Origin: Hofstenia miamia
Lineage: Eukaryota > Xenacoelomorpha > Acoela > Hofsteniidae
DNA length: 64,000 bases
Direction of reading: 5' to 3'
Assembly: GCA_900660155.1 (NCBI GenBank)
Contig: CABFPE010001050.1
Coordinates: 65,442 to 129,441 of the forward strand
Made by a program: the position numbers and the translations under genes. The first letter of the stretch is position 1. The number at the start of each line of letters is the position of its first letter. Below the pieces are notes generated by a model. It ran no database searches. It was given only the letters and a program-made list of their open reading frames with translations, and was not told the origin of the DNA. This document shows positions 22,880 through 34,499 of this stretch, piece after piece.

Positions 22880-25113
22880 CAATCAATCAAAACTTCAAAT
22901 TTATCATATGAATGGAAAATTAACTGTATATGGTGGACAGACAATTCCAGTAATGGAAGAAGTTAGGTTGCAAATAATCATAGGCCAAAATAATACAGAA
23001 CTTAAGATGAAATTCCTGGTAGTGTGAACGAATTCAAAACCAATTCTAGGACTAGATTCTTCACTAAGGGCAGACCTGCTCAGTGTTTGATTCAAGTCAC
23101 CAGAAGACAAAGAAGTGCATGCCATATAGAAACCATCAAAGAATGCTTTTTTTCAGTTCAGGCCCAGAAGGTCTTAATAAACCATTTAATCAATGCTGGG
23201 CCAAAAGAATTTGAAAATTTGGTTTGCCAAATACAAAGATGTTTTTATTGCATATGGCAACAAAGAGGAACAATATGAAATCCCATTAATTGATCATGCA
23301 AGATCAGTCATGCACCCACCAAGTAGGTAACATTTAACTAAAATACTGAAACTAAAGCAAAAGCTGCAAGCCCTTGAATACACAGAAATAATCAGAAAGG
23401 TTGAGTAGCCATCATAATGGGTAGAAAGTATGGTCATTGTCCAAAAGGTAAATGGGATCTTTGACTTAACTTTGATAATAAATGCTTAAACAGGTTGATC
23501 ATATGTCAGGACCATTATCCTCTTTCTCCTGCAAGATTTAAAGAATTCTTTAATGGGAAAAAGTTTTTATGGTAGTGGATCCATAAATTGTTACTGGCAC
23601 ATACCATTAATGGAAAGATCTTCACTTCTGTGTACCTTTAACACTCTCTTTAGAAGATATGCCTGGAAAAGATTGCTGTTTGGTTTGGCATCAGCATTTG
23701 ATAAATTTCAAGCAATGGTGGATCATAATTTTGGTAAACTTAAGAATGTGATTGCCCTACATGATGACATATGCATTGCAACAGATTCATGAGAAAATCA
23801 TTTCAAAACTTTAGAAGCTGTACTCAGCTGCACAAGAGCAAGAAATATTAAATTTAATAAAAGCAAAATACAGCTAATGAGGACCTCTATAAAATATTTG
23901 GGATTTGTTTTCAATGAAAATGGGTTTCTTCCTGATCCAAAGAAAGTGAATGTAATAAAAAACTTAAAGCCACTCCAATGCATACTAGGTATGGTAAACT
24001 ACTTATCAGAATTTATTCCAAATTACACCAGCATAACTGCACAATGAGATGCCTACTGAAAAAGATGTGCCCTTTGAGTGTACAGAGCAGGAATCTTCAT
24101 CAATACAGAAGATATAAATATGTTTATCTTCAAGACCCACTCTAAGACATTTTGATAACTACAAACCAGTAGCAATTCAGACTGATGCATCAAATTTTGC
24201 ATTTGGAGCCTGCATGTTGCAAGAAGGTAAACCTTTCACAATTCTGTGCATTCAATGACAACCTAACAAACAAATTACACCCAGATAGAGAAGGAATTAT
24301 TGGCAATCACTTATGTTTGCAATTACATCCATCAGTATACATATGGATGAAGCATAACAATTGAAACAGATCATAAGCCCTTAGAATTCCTACAACACAA
24401 GGCAGTCTGTACATGCCCACCAAGGGTACAAAGACGTTTTGTTATCCTCCAACAATATCCTTCACTAAAAATAGTATATAGACCAGGAAAAGAGTTGTTG
24501 TTAGCTGATGAACTTTCATGATTGAGATTACCAAAAATCAAAAGCAGCAATATAGAAAAATAGCTGTCAAGGGCAATTCATAGAGTAGATGTTTCAAACA
24601 AAATTTTGGATTTGTAGAGGATGAAATGGGAAACAGAAGATGACAAAGATGCTAGAGAAATTCTAAAGTTCATTAATTTTGTGTGGTCCAAGATAAAATT
24701 GCTTCAGTCTGCAGAGCAAAAACATATGCATAAAATAAGGCATGAACTTTACTGTAAGGAAGGTTACATAATGAAACAAGGAAAAGTGTATATTCTGAAG
24801 TCATACCATAAAGAGGTTCTTTCATTGGTACAGCAAGCACATAGGGGAATCCTCAAAACAATGGAATATGCAAGACAATTCTTATTTTGGCTGAATATCT
24901 CTCAAGATATTGAACAATTTGTTTCAAATTGTAACCATTGTAAAATGCACCAACCTAACAATCAATAAGAAACATTAATACTATACAGAAGCCCAGACTT
25001 TCCCTTTCAAAAATTGCTTTGGATCTTGCTGAAATCTCAAATAAAACATTCTTAATATGTGTTGACTATTATTCCAGATATCTGCAATGCTGCCAAGTTA
25101 ATGGAAAGAGTAC
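22880..25113 (+). mobile_element. Ty3/Gypsy relic E, plus strand, interrupted
   Basis: A separate Gypsy lineage in the opposite orientation to A and B. Parts: protease-like region (about 22890-23010), RT (about 23280-23800, LLFGLASAFDKFQAM and HDDICIATDS), RNase H (about 24170-24530, QTDASNFAFGA), and integrase start (from about 24620, with HRGILKTMEYAR and CNHCKMHQ forming the HHCC finger, then VDYYSRYLQ of the core). It stops at 25113 where the LTR of relic A begins, so A inserted into this integrase. The expected continuation is not found right of A at 38284, which fits the mosaic assembly there. Its left end abuts relic B without a clear LTR. Many breaks. Confidence 0.8.
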
Positions 25114-26156
25114 TGTGGGTAAGGATTTACTTGTTACATACTGTTTGACTTGTTGCTTATGTTAACTTATGTAACCAAGAATTAACCATTCACTATTTAG
25201 GTGGCGAAGCCATGAGGTAATCTATCCAATGATTGCTGATGGGCATCTGCCCAAAGCTGATCTCCACATCCAGTTTCTCCATTTCATCCATTTGATTGAG
25301 TGCCACATCTCAGCTCAATTGATACAGTTTATGTGTACCCTATCTTAGCTCAGTGCATACTCAAGGCATGGCACAACTCAACTATCTATTTACAACCTGA
25401 CTTGTTACTAGCTGTTCATTGAATATTACATATAGCCATTACTGAAATATATTGGCTTGTTTAAATATATCTGGTTCAAACAACTTCCTAGCTTACATTT
25501 ATAATTTAATACATGTACAGTCACTTTATTGGTCATTTATGAGTAATTAATTTAGATCTAAAATAGTATTAATATATTTCCTAGGTTTTGGTCATCCAAC
25601 CATTTGTTGACATTCAATTATTCTAGTACATGTGGTAAATTGATGCTAGTCAGCTAATCAAGAGAAAACTCCTGCACCTAACTTATGTGCACTTTCGTGG
25701 TCTGGCACAGGGACCCTAGAATCATTCTCTGTGATGGATCCAGACTACTACTAAACACCACTGGATTAGCTCAACATTGTATTTAAATATTCAACTGTTA
25801 AAGTAGAACAAAATAAGAATTTCAAGTAAAATTCTTTATCAAACTCTTACAAGGTTTTTAATCTATTTATAATAATTTCAGAAAATTACCTGCTGATTCA
25901 AATTTAAACTTCTGCCAAGATGGCGGCTAAAAATAATGGAAACAACTTTGCCCCCTCATTTAGTCAAACGTGTTTTTATCAACTGATACTAATCTCTCTT
26001 TTTTGACACATGTTGTTTCTTAGTTGCATAATACAAATAAATCTAAATTATTGTAATTGATTTGATTACAATATTTTTAATCATCTTTTCTTTGATCTTA
26101 ATCCATTCTGCTCAACGTTTTGCAGCTTATTTCAGATTTATGTGGATGATGCTACA
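25114..26156 (-). repeat. 3' LTR of relic A (about 1.04 kb)
   Basis: In plus orientation it begins TGTGGGTAAGGATTTAC and ends GATGATGCTACA, so the LTR has TGT...ACA ends. The same sequence recurs at 36594 and 37247, and diverged copies lie at 4150, 42385 and 62729. A YY1-like GCCAAGATGGCGGC lies at 25914-25927 and a TATA-like element (ATCTATTTATAAT, minus ATTATAAATAGAT) at 25861-25873. Confidence 0.85.
25861..25927 (-). promoter_or_regulatory. LTR promoter block: YY1-like motif and TATA box
   Basis: Reading on the minus strand, GCCGCCATCTTGGC (25927-25914) is an exact YY1-type core and is followed about 40-50 bp later by ATTATAAATAGAT. The same pair is kept in the other family A LTRs: 38058-38070 with about 38003-38020, 42609-42623 with 42671-42680, 62965-62976 with 63021-63030, and in weaker form at 4719-4730. 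It probably marks the LTR transcription start. Confidence 0.55.
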
Positions 26157-26159
26157 CAC

Positions 26160-26180
26160 CCTCCTCAGCTTGCATTATTT
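26160..26180 (-). other. Polypurine tract of relic A
   Basis: On the minus strand GCTGAGGAGGGTG directly precedes the LTR start TGTAGC, the normal place for the primer of plus-strand synthesis. Relic B has GCTGAGCGGGCA at the same position. Confidence 0.6.
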
Positions 26181-29100
26181 TTTTAGCACAGCTCACTCTC
26201 CATGCACTAAGGTATCTGCCTTCCTGAATTATTGATTCAGCATGTTGATCAGCCCACGTGGTTTTTTCGAATTTGGCTTGTTTGGTCATCTTAAGGACTA
26301 CCTCTCTTTCAGTTGTTACTGTGTTAGCATATTTTAGGAATCATGTTTCTCAAATGGCCTCTGCTATCAGCATAATTTCTCATAGTTCGTTGATCTTTTG
26401 TGAGAATATTTCGTAGTATTTGTGGTACAATTGTATTCCTTTGATTCCTATAATCAATGTCATTTGTGCATTGGCTTTGCTCATATGGGCTAGATCTTCC
26501 CTAATCTGATTGTCAGGATAGAAGAACATAAATACTTTTCATAGACTACAGGTATTTGCTACATCTTTATAGAAGAAGCTGATGTTGTCTCTCACTTCTT
26601 TTTCAGTTATACTATTAGGATCGTTCTTGTTGATCCACATCATTGTAACAATTTCTACTCTTTTTTGACATCGTAGTAGTGGTACTTTCTTTCCCAGATG
26701 TCTGTCCATACAATATCATTTACCCTGGAGAATAGCATTATTGCTCTTGGAGTTCATTCTTCTATTTCTTTTCTGAGATCCTGTAGCTGTATGTTAATAG
26801 GTCTCCCTTGTGTATAGAGTTGATCTGGCATTAATGTGCCTTCAATGTAGACCCTCTCTCTATTATCATTTCTTAGCATTATCTCCTTTGATTTTTTATA
26901 GTCATCTTGCTCTACCATTGCTTTTGCCTTTTTCTCTGTATCCACGTATGACTTTATTCATGTAGGAATGTTTTTGCCACTTTGACCTCTTTCGGTAATC
27001 TCCATTGTGGGAGGACCATTGTTATCACAATAGTTTCTGGCAGTGTGCAGATTAGAATCTTCATTTCTATTTGCCTTTCAATATGTGGGTATGGGCCTTC
27101 TGTAGTTGGTGCCATTGCTAGGCCTATTGTGGCGTGGTAGTTCATCTTAGCCTCTGGGATAGTATTCCAGAATGCTTGTGTTAATCCTCTTCTGCTTAGT
27201 TTTAGTCGTATTTCTTCTTTGATGTCTACTCTTGCTGTTATACATTCAACATCTACAGCTAGTTGATTGTATGGTTTCAATAGGTCTTCCAATTCTGTTC
27301 ATGTAAATGCTTCCGTAAACATGAGCTTCATTGTTGCCACTGTTTGTTGCTCTCTAATATTTTGGAAGTTCCTTTCTTTGATATCTCTAGCTTCCCTGGT
27401 GACTTTGATCTCAAGTAGGAACTGTTCGTCATCAGTGTCTATCCATTCTATTGTTCTTGCTGGGCTGATTTCTCCCCATTTCTCTATGTTTATCCTATCA
27501 ACTGTCTGCTGCGTTTTTGGAGATAACAGTAGTTGTGAAGATGTTAACAATTCCTCTTCTTCTATCATCTCTGCTTGAGATTTCATGACCATTTTGCAGA
27601 CCTCCACTGGTTCCATTATACCTCCTCATTTCATCATTTCCGCGCTTCATATGATTTTTGTGAATGTACACTGTGGGCTATCTAGTTCATATCTTTCCAT
27701 TTCATGGTCGAGGGTTTTCTGCACATCTTTCTGTATTAATATTTTTCTGATTTTGTCTGTGCTTGCTAGTTTCCATTTAATGATTTTCCTTGTTGTTAAC
27801 CATGGTTGATGTTCCAGTTGTTTTGTTCATGTCTCAGATGTTGCTCCCCACATATATTTCTTCATTGGTTCATTGAATATTGTAATTTTGCAGGGGCATA
27901 TCCCCATCTTGTTAGCAATGCTTATTACTGACATTTTTCCCATCAGACTTTCATTCATTATCATTTGACTGAGTGTCTTTTCCATTGTGTGTACTGGATT
28001 TTCTGATCTAGTTGGTGACTCCAGCTTTCCTGTGTGACCTTTTAGTAACCAGTTTTTTGTTTGCATGTTTATTGGAGCTATCACTATCTCATACTTTTTC
28101 ACTTTTGCTAACTTATGGCGGGTGTGTCACAAGATTGGGAGTTTCAACTCTGCCTCTTTGGTTGTGAATATTGCTAATATCCACGCTGTTGTTCTGTAGC
28201 ATACCTCTGGTGCATTTTTCTCTTCAAATAGTTGCTTTTTAAATTATTTTTTTGTTTTGAGCTCATAGACTTTGTTCACTTGTGTTAGTGTCATTTCTAC
28301 TGACTAGAGGTCAATTGCAATGCATGGATCTACCATAATTCTGTAGATTTGTGCCCAGTAATCTATCTGTAGATCAAGTCATATCAATTCTGGGATTGTT
28401 GTAGTTCTTGATGTTCTCTCCCATGGGAAGATGTTTTCAGCTAGCACGCATGCTTCTCGTTAGTGGATGTCTTTGTTTGTTGATATTGTGATAATCACTA
28501 CTATAACATTTTGCACTCTTGCCATTCTGAACATTTCATCTATTTTCTTCTTCAAGTTTTTTGTATATTCTTTTTGTTTTAGTATGTGTATAATCATAAG
28601 ATTTTCTTCATCAATGTTAATTTCCAGTATTTTGGCTATTTTGTCTTTATACGCCATTATGGCTTGCATTGTATCCAGTGTAAAATCATCATCGAATATG
28701 ATGTGCACTTTGCTTTTCATGTATGGTCTCTCCAATGTCTCGTTCATCTCTTGTAGGTAGCTTATGATCACATTTAATTTTGATCTGTTATTTGCATTGA
28801 GCACTATCAGTAGATTTTTTCCTTTGGTTTTCACGACTTTCCATGTGTGTGCTTTCATTTCTGGGGATAGTTTTGCAAATGCATTGTAATGCATTTTCAA
28901 TGTTCCTATAAAGTAGGGATGTAGAGTTTCTCCATCAATTTTAGACATCCATTTCTCTCTCTCTCTAGATTGTACGGTTCTCTCTGAAGTAGTTTCCAAG
29001 GAGGTGTGTGGCTGAGTCATCCTTAGTGGTAATTTGCTGGTGCTTGGTTCACAGTCTAAAACCTGTGAATCTGTGCTAATAGTTTCTACTGATTTGCCCT

Positions 29101-29670
29101 TGAATTGGCTCGCAGTTACTCCTATCAGCACTTGACCAGTTGTGGTTTCAGTGGGGATAATGTCAGCCTTGAATCGCTTCTGCATCTCCATGGTTCTTCC
29201 ACCACTTACACCTTCCCCTGCAACTGCTCATGTCTCACTGCCCTTGAATCAGCGTCATGGACTTTGGGAGGGAAAGTTGAGCTATGCAGCAGTTTTCTGC
29301 ATGCCCTTGGATTGGTGGTGGAGATTCCTGGTGGGAGAGGCTTCTTGTCAGTTGGTCTCCCTGCCCTTGAATTGGCCTTAGGGACTACTAGGACGCCTTC
29401 TCACTCTATGTCGTCTATTCTTTGGTTCTTCGTTCTCATCCCTTCTGCCCTTAAATTGACATCTGGTTTGAGAAATTCTTCAAACTCTCCTTCTCCTGTT
29501 TGTGGTTGAGAGCTCGTCCAGTTGTTGATTTCTGCGCACTCTCTTCTTCATCAGTGGGGCATCATTTTCCTCAAATTTCCTAAATGAAGTTAGTAAATTT
29601 ATATCCCATATTTCAGGCTCATATATAGGTTTATTTCTTGCTGTCCTCTGGGGCAGCACTCTTTGGCTCA
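26180..29670 (-). pseudogene. Extra 3' ORF region of relic A
   Basis: About 3.4 kb of coding-like sequence between integrase and the polypurine tract, about 1,100 residues if once continuous. The N-terminal part is basic and Arg-rich (MKKRVRRNQQLDEL, TNRRRRV). Then come stretches rich in Lys, Glu, Ile and Leu, including YIEGTLMPDQLY and ICTLPETIVITMVLPQWRL. The same order is kept in relic B (17262-20650), and parts recur in the inverted fragment at 31730-32623. I see no signal peptide, furin site or transmembrane anchor, so a classical env is not supported. It could be a novel accessory or capsid-related protein; function unknown. Broken in many places. Confidence 0.6.
29096..29461 (-). repeat. 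Short motif recurring in the 3' ORF start of relic A
   Basis: The plus-strand motif TGCCCTTGAATTGG or close variants starts near 29096, 29239, 29309, 29362 and 29449, and again near 33959, 34017 and 34063 at the start of pol. On the minus strand this is AATTCAAGGGCA and often sits in a context coding for Asn/Asp-Ser-Arg-Ala. It is not a regular tandem repeat. Confidence 0.55.
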
Positions 29671-29719
29671 AGTTATCATCTCTGATGTCCGCTTTGTATT
29701 CATCATCAAATTTTTCTTC

Positions 29720-30960
29720 ATGTATTCAGTCTAAATCATACATATCATATATAATTTTGTTGCCATTAATTCGGCATATTTTGAATTTGGCATTCTCATC
29801 TATCTTCATCTCTTCAATGTCTACTGTTGCTCTCTTCAAGTTTTGAAAATGTAATAGTCTATTATTGTCTAACATATATTCATTGTTCAGTAGTGTTTGT
29901 GTTATAGTGTGGGGGCTGGACCATACCATTTTCAACTTCTGGACTTGGTTTGTGTCTGTGAGTTTTATCAGTGTAAATGCGTATACCTTATCTCCTACTT
30001 TGTGTGACCATAGATTTTTTTATTGTAATTGCATTGCTGTCTCACTGCTGATTTTTTTTATGTTGTGGCACATTGTTTCGTGAATCCCTGTGATTTGGTT
30101 TTTCAATTGTTTTATGTATTCATTGTCCAACTTTCCACTGTAGTTGGTGTATTGCATTGAAAGTGGGGTCGCCGCTTGTCTTCTGAACATTGCCTTGAAT
30201 AGTGAGACTCAAATCGTTATGTGCATGAAGGTGTTATAGTAATATTCAATCATTTCAATGACTTCTCTCCATCTGCTTCCCCCTATCCTTGTTGTTGCTA
30301 CTCTGATTAGCTTGATTAATGTCTGATTGAGTTGCTCCACTGCTCCATTGGCCTGCTGATGATATGCAGTTGTTCACTCACTTGCAATTTCCAGGAGCTT
30401 TGCCATTTCCTAAAAAAGTCCACTCTCAAATTGGGGCCCCTTGTCTGTTATAATTGTTTCCATTGTCCCTGTTCACAGTATCCATTCCTTTAATACTAGT
30501 TCTGCACTGGTTTCTGCCATGGTATTCCACATTGGGACTATCCTCACATACTTAGTAAAATTTTCTACCATTACTAGTAGATATTGGTAGCCTTCTGTGT
30601 CCTTCAATAGCATTTCCATGTCTATGTGGAATATTTCATTAGGTTGAGTTGAGATAATTTTTTCTAATGGCGCTCTTTGTGTCAGAAAGATTTGTTTATT
30701 ATTAAGGAGGCATGTTGTACACTTATTAATGATATCCTTGATGACTTTCCTTATAGCTGTCATTATGAACCTTGCATTGAACATCTTCTCCATCTGTGTA
30801 ATTCCCAGATGACCCTTCTCATGTATTTTTCATATTAGTTCTCTTTTAAAGTAGTCAGGTATCACAATCCAGTTATTGCTAGCTTTGATGTATAATAATC
30901 CATTCCTATTGATTTTCCACTTGTAGCGCTCATAATATCCTGCTGTTATTTTGGATAGTG
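29720..30960 (-). pseudogene. Integrase region of relic A
   Basis: A zinc-finger half (CTTCLLNNKQ), the core opening (FHIDMEMLLKD and LLVMVENFTKYVRIVPMW, as in DxxG/DYFSKW of Gypsy integrases) and a C-terminal NEYMLDNNRLLHFQNLKR segment are visible. It is equivalent to relic B 20700-21700. Broken. Confidence 0.75.
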
Positions 30961-30969
30961 TTGTCAGAG

Positions 30970-33830
30970 GTTCCTTTATCTTTTTATGATTTCACCAAGG
31001 ATTATGTCATTTCTTTGTTTATCTACTATTTCTTGTTCAGATATCTCTTCCCTCATTAATATCAGTAGTACCACTTGGCCTTTCTTGTCAATGTTTATCT
31101 CTGGCAGTCTTTCATATTCGGTGTGTGGCAGGAACTGGAATTGCTTCTTCTCTCCGTCTGTTTTCACTGCATCTCTTTGATATTCTGGCAATGATGTCCA
31201 GAAGTCCGCATTGTTATGCAATGTGCCTTTCCTATGTTCAATCGGAAATGTGAACTCATTTAAGTATTTGATCCACTGTGACACTATTCCAGACTTATCC
31301 CTGGAGAACTTCTTTAGCCAGGCTAATCCACAGCTGTCTTTTTGTACTCTAAATTCTCTGCCAATGAGGAAATGTCGAAATTTCTTGATGTTCTCAATCA
31401 ATTTGAGCATCTCTACCTTAGTAGAGACGTAGTTTTCTTCACTTGCTCTCAGTTTGCAACTGAAAAACTGAATGGGTACTTCTTTTCTTTTTTTACATTT
31501 GTCCCAATGTTGCTCTGATTGGTGCTTTACTCGCGTCACAGTCTATTATTAATTAGTCTTTATAGTCCAGAGTATTGAGGGAGGGTAGTTTCACAGTTCC
31601 TCTTTGATGTTGTCCAATTCCTCCTGCTCCTGCCAAGTCTATATGAACAGCACTGATTTTCTCATCAATCTGGTCATCTTTGCTGTCTTGCCAGCTATGT
31701 TAGGAATAAAAGTTCCATAATATTTGAAGAATCCCATGGGAATGGAGGGATTGAATGAACACATCAAAAAACAAACATTAACTACATTACTAAAGTGTAC
31801 ACTGCCGCCAACAGTTTTTGTACCTATGCTATTACTGACATGGCGATTGAAAAATAAGAAAGCAGTAAAAGCATTATGGCACAAAGAGAACACATATGTG
31901 AACAAATTGGAAGAAGTGAAAAGAATCGTAAAGGACGCAAGATATAAGAAATCAAAAGACATACTAGTCAGAAATGACAATAAAGAAAGGATATATATTG
32001 AAGGAACAGTCACTCCATATGATTTATACTGTGACGGAGAAGCAGTACACAAACAAATAAAAAAGGTGCAAAGCAAAATTGAAAAAAGAAGTAAACAAAT
32101 GGTGATGTTATTTTCTGGATGAAATGACTTAGTAAGGGGTGAGTTATGGAGTCCTCATTACAGATACTACGATGTTATGCAAAGAGTGGAAATTATAACA
32201 ATGATATGATTGAGAAAGAATGATCCAGATCAAATAACACTAGAAGAGATGAAAAATAACATAATTGCATTTTATGATGAAGCAACTATATTGAAATCAT
32301 TTAGGTCTACATATGAATTTTTCTATCCCAATACAACAGGCACATAACAGTAGAGTAGATGCCATGATGACGCTCATGATAGCAATGAAAGGCGTGAAAC
32401 TGTATGAAAAATATTATGAGGAGTTCAATGGCAAACTAAACAAACTGAGGAGCATGTGTACGATTTTAAACAAGTTGAAAAATCCTACTTTTCTAAGACA
32501 TAAGAAGATGGTGACAACAGAACAGGAGGTCATGCTTAAGCTAATGAAAGATGAGAAGTTCGAGAAAACAGAGTGGGAGATGCAAGATGCTAACAATATG
32601 ATAAAACAGGCTGTCAAGATGGTNTGATGTCCAGAAGTCCGCATTGTTATGCAATGTGCCTTTCCTATGTTCAATCGGAAATGTGAACTCATTTAAGTAT
32701 TTGATCCACTGTGACACTATTCCAGACTTATCCCTGGAGAACTTTTTTAACCAGGCCAATCTGCTGTTGTCTGTTCATACTCTGAATTCTCTACCAATGC
32801 AGCTAAAAAACTAAATGGGTACTTCTTCTCCATTTTTCATTTGTCCCAACATTGCTCCAATTGCTACTTTGCTCGCATCACAATCTAATATGAATTGTTC
32901 ATTGTAGTCTGGTGTGTTGAGGGAGGGTAATTTCGCCAGTTCTTCTTTGATATTGTCCAGTTCCTCCTGCTCCTGCCAAGTCCACATGAATGGCACTGAT
33001 TTTCTCATCAATTTGGGCATCTTCCCTGTCTTGCCAGCTATATTAGGAATAAAAGTTCCATAATAGTGGAAGAAACCCATAATCCTCTGTATGTTTTTTT
33101 ACTATTTGGTTTTTCTATTTTTCAGATCATTTCTCTGGCATTATCCTTCATGCATATTCTTCCCTTTTCTATTGTTCTTCCAAGGAACACTATCTTTTCT
33201 TTGAGAATGTCACACTTATTTCCATTGATATGAAGTCCCGCATTTTCCAGAATTGTCAATGTTCTTTCCAATTTTTCCAGATGTTTTTTGATTGTGTCAC
33301 TTGTCACTATGATGTCATCTATATAGGCGTCAACTCCTTCCTCCATTCTATGTGTCTTATTTTTTAGTACCTTCATGATGTACCTCTGAAAAGTTGCTGG
33401 TGCATTGCATATCCATTCATATAGCCCATATGGAGTTATAAATGCTGTCTTCTCAATGTCATGCTCTTCCATCTTTACTTGCCAATAGGCCTTGCATAAA
33501 TCTAGTGTTGTAAAGTATTTGTGTTTACTGGATTCATAGAGCATGTCCTCTATCCGTGGTAGGGGATATGAGTCCTTTTTCTTCACTTCAATCAAATTGT
33601 GAAAATCAATGCATAAACTGTACTTGTCTCCCTGTTTTACAAACAGGGTTGGTGCTGCATATGGCCTCTCACTTGGCTGAATAATTTTGTTGTTGATTAA
33701 CTCTTCCAGTGTGTGATTGTATTCATCTTTCATCTGTTTGGGCACCCTTCTGACTGGCAGCTTGATTGGTTTGTCTGTTGTTGTGACTATTTTATGCTTC
33801 TTGCCCACTGCCTGCCCTATGCTTATTTCT
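30970..33830 (-). pseudogene. Reverse transcriptase and RNase H region of relic A
   Basis: The RT (about 33830-33120) shows Ty3/Gypsy hallmarks: PYAAPTLFVKQGDKYSLCID, FTTLDLCKAYWQVKM (motif A) and YIDDIIVTSD (motif C). RNase H follows, with SCKLRASEENY, LIENIKKFRHFLIGREF and GLAWLKKF. The RNase H segment is present twice (31192-31750 and 32625-33085) on either side of the inverted fragment at 31730-32623, which ends at a single N at 32624, so this layout is partly an assembly effect or a real rearrangement. Broken. Confidence 0.8.
31730..32623 (+). mobile_element. Inverted fragment of the family A/B 3' ORF
   Basis: Plus-strand coding sequence inside the RNase H region. It matches the relic A 3' ORF: KSKDILVRNDNKERIYIEGT here against KSKEIMLRNDNRERVYIEGT in A, and CTLPPTVFVPMLLLTWRL against CTLPETIVITMVLPQWRL. 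It ends at the N at 32624 with ANNMIKQAVKM, aligned to the C-terminal segments of A and B. It comes from another family member in reverse orientation, either inserted here or joined by the assembler. Confidence 0.7.
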
Positions 33831-34499
33831 CCATAGTTGAATATGTTTTTCTAACAGTGTCGTCAGTTGTGTGATGTCCCATTCTTCTAGATGTTAGTAG
33901 TCTTTGTTGTTTATTTTGGGTGTCCTGTATGTGTCTTCTTCTTCTGCTTTTGTCCCAATGCCCTTGAGTAAGCTTTTGGGAGTAAATTGCAACTTCAATG
34001 GTTTTCATCCACTCACCCTTGAGTCGGCCATGTGGAGTACTATCTGTTTTCCTTTGCAGGTCCTTGAATCAACCATGCAAATTACTTGCTCCATCGTCAT
34101 CTTCTATTGCCTTCCAAATGAGTCTGATGCTAGTTTTGATGTATTTCCCATATATTCTTATTTTAGATCTTTTCAGATTGACATTCCAGTTTGTAGCATT
34201 GAGGATTGGTATTCTTCTCTTTCTGTGTTTTATCGTACAGACACTAGACAGCATTGATACTCATTTGGTGTTGATGCCTTTATTGTCATACAGCATTATG
34301 TCAGCTGTTATAGTGTCCTCTGTCTTGATTGTATGCATCTTCCATTGATGTGGCTGTAGGTGGATGTCTTCTTGCAGTTGAAATGTAATTATCTTCTGCT
34401 TCCCTTGTTCCTCTTCAATCTCCATCTCTTCTTCTTTTACCTTTATGGTTCTGTTAGCATCATTAATAACACATACATTTTTCATCAAAGTCATTGCCT

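Noticed and set aside
28467-29509. Plus-strand ORFs rich in Ile, Phe, Ser and Leu opposite the relic A 3' ORF
   Set aside because: They are antisense shadows of the Lys/Glu-rich minus-strand coding sequence; no motif of their own.
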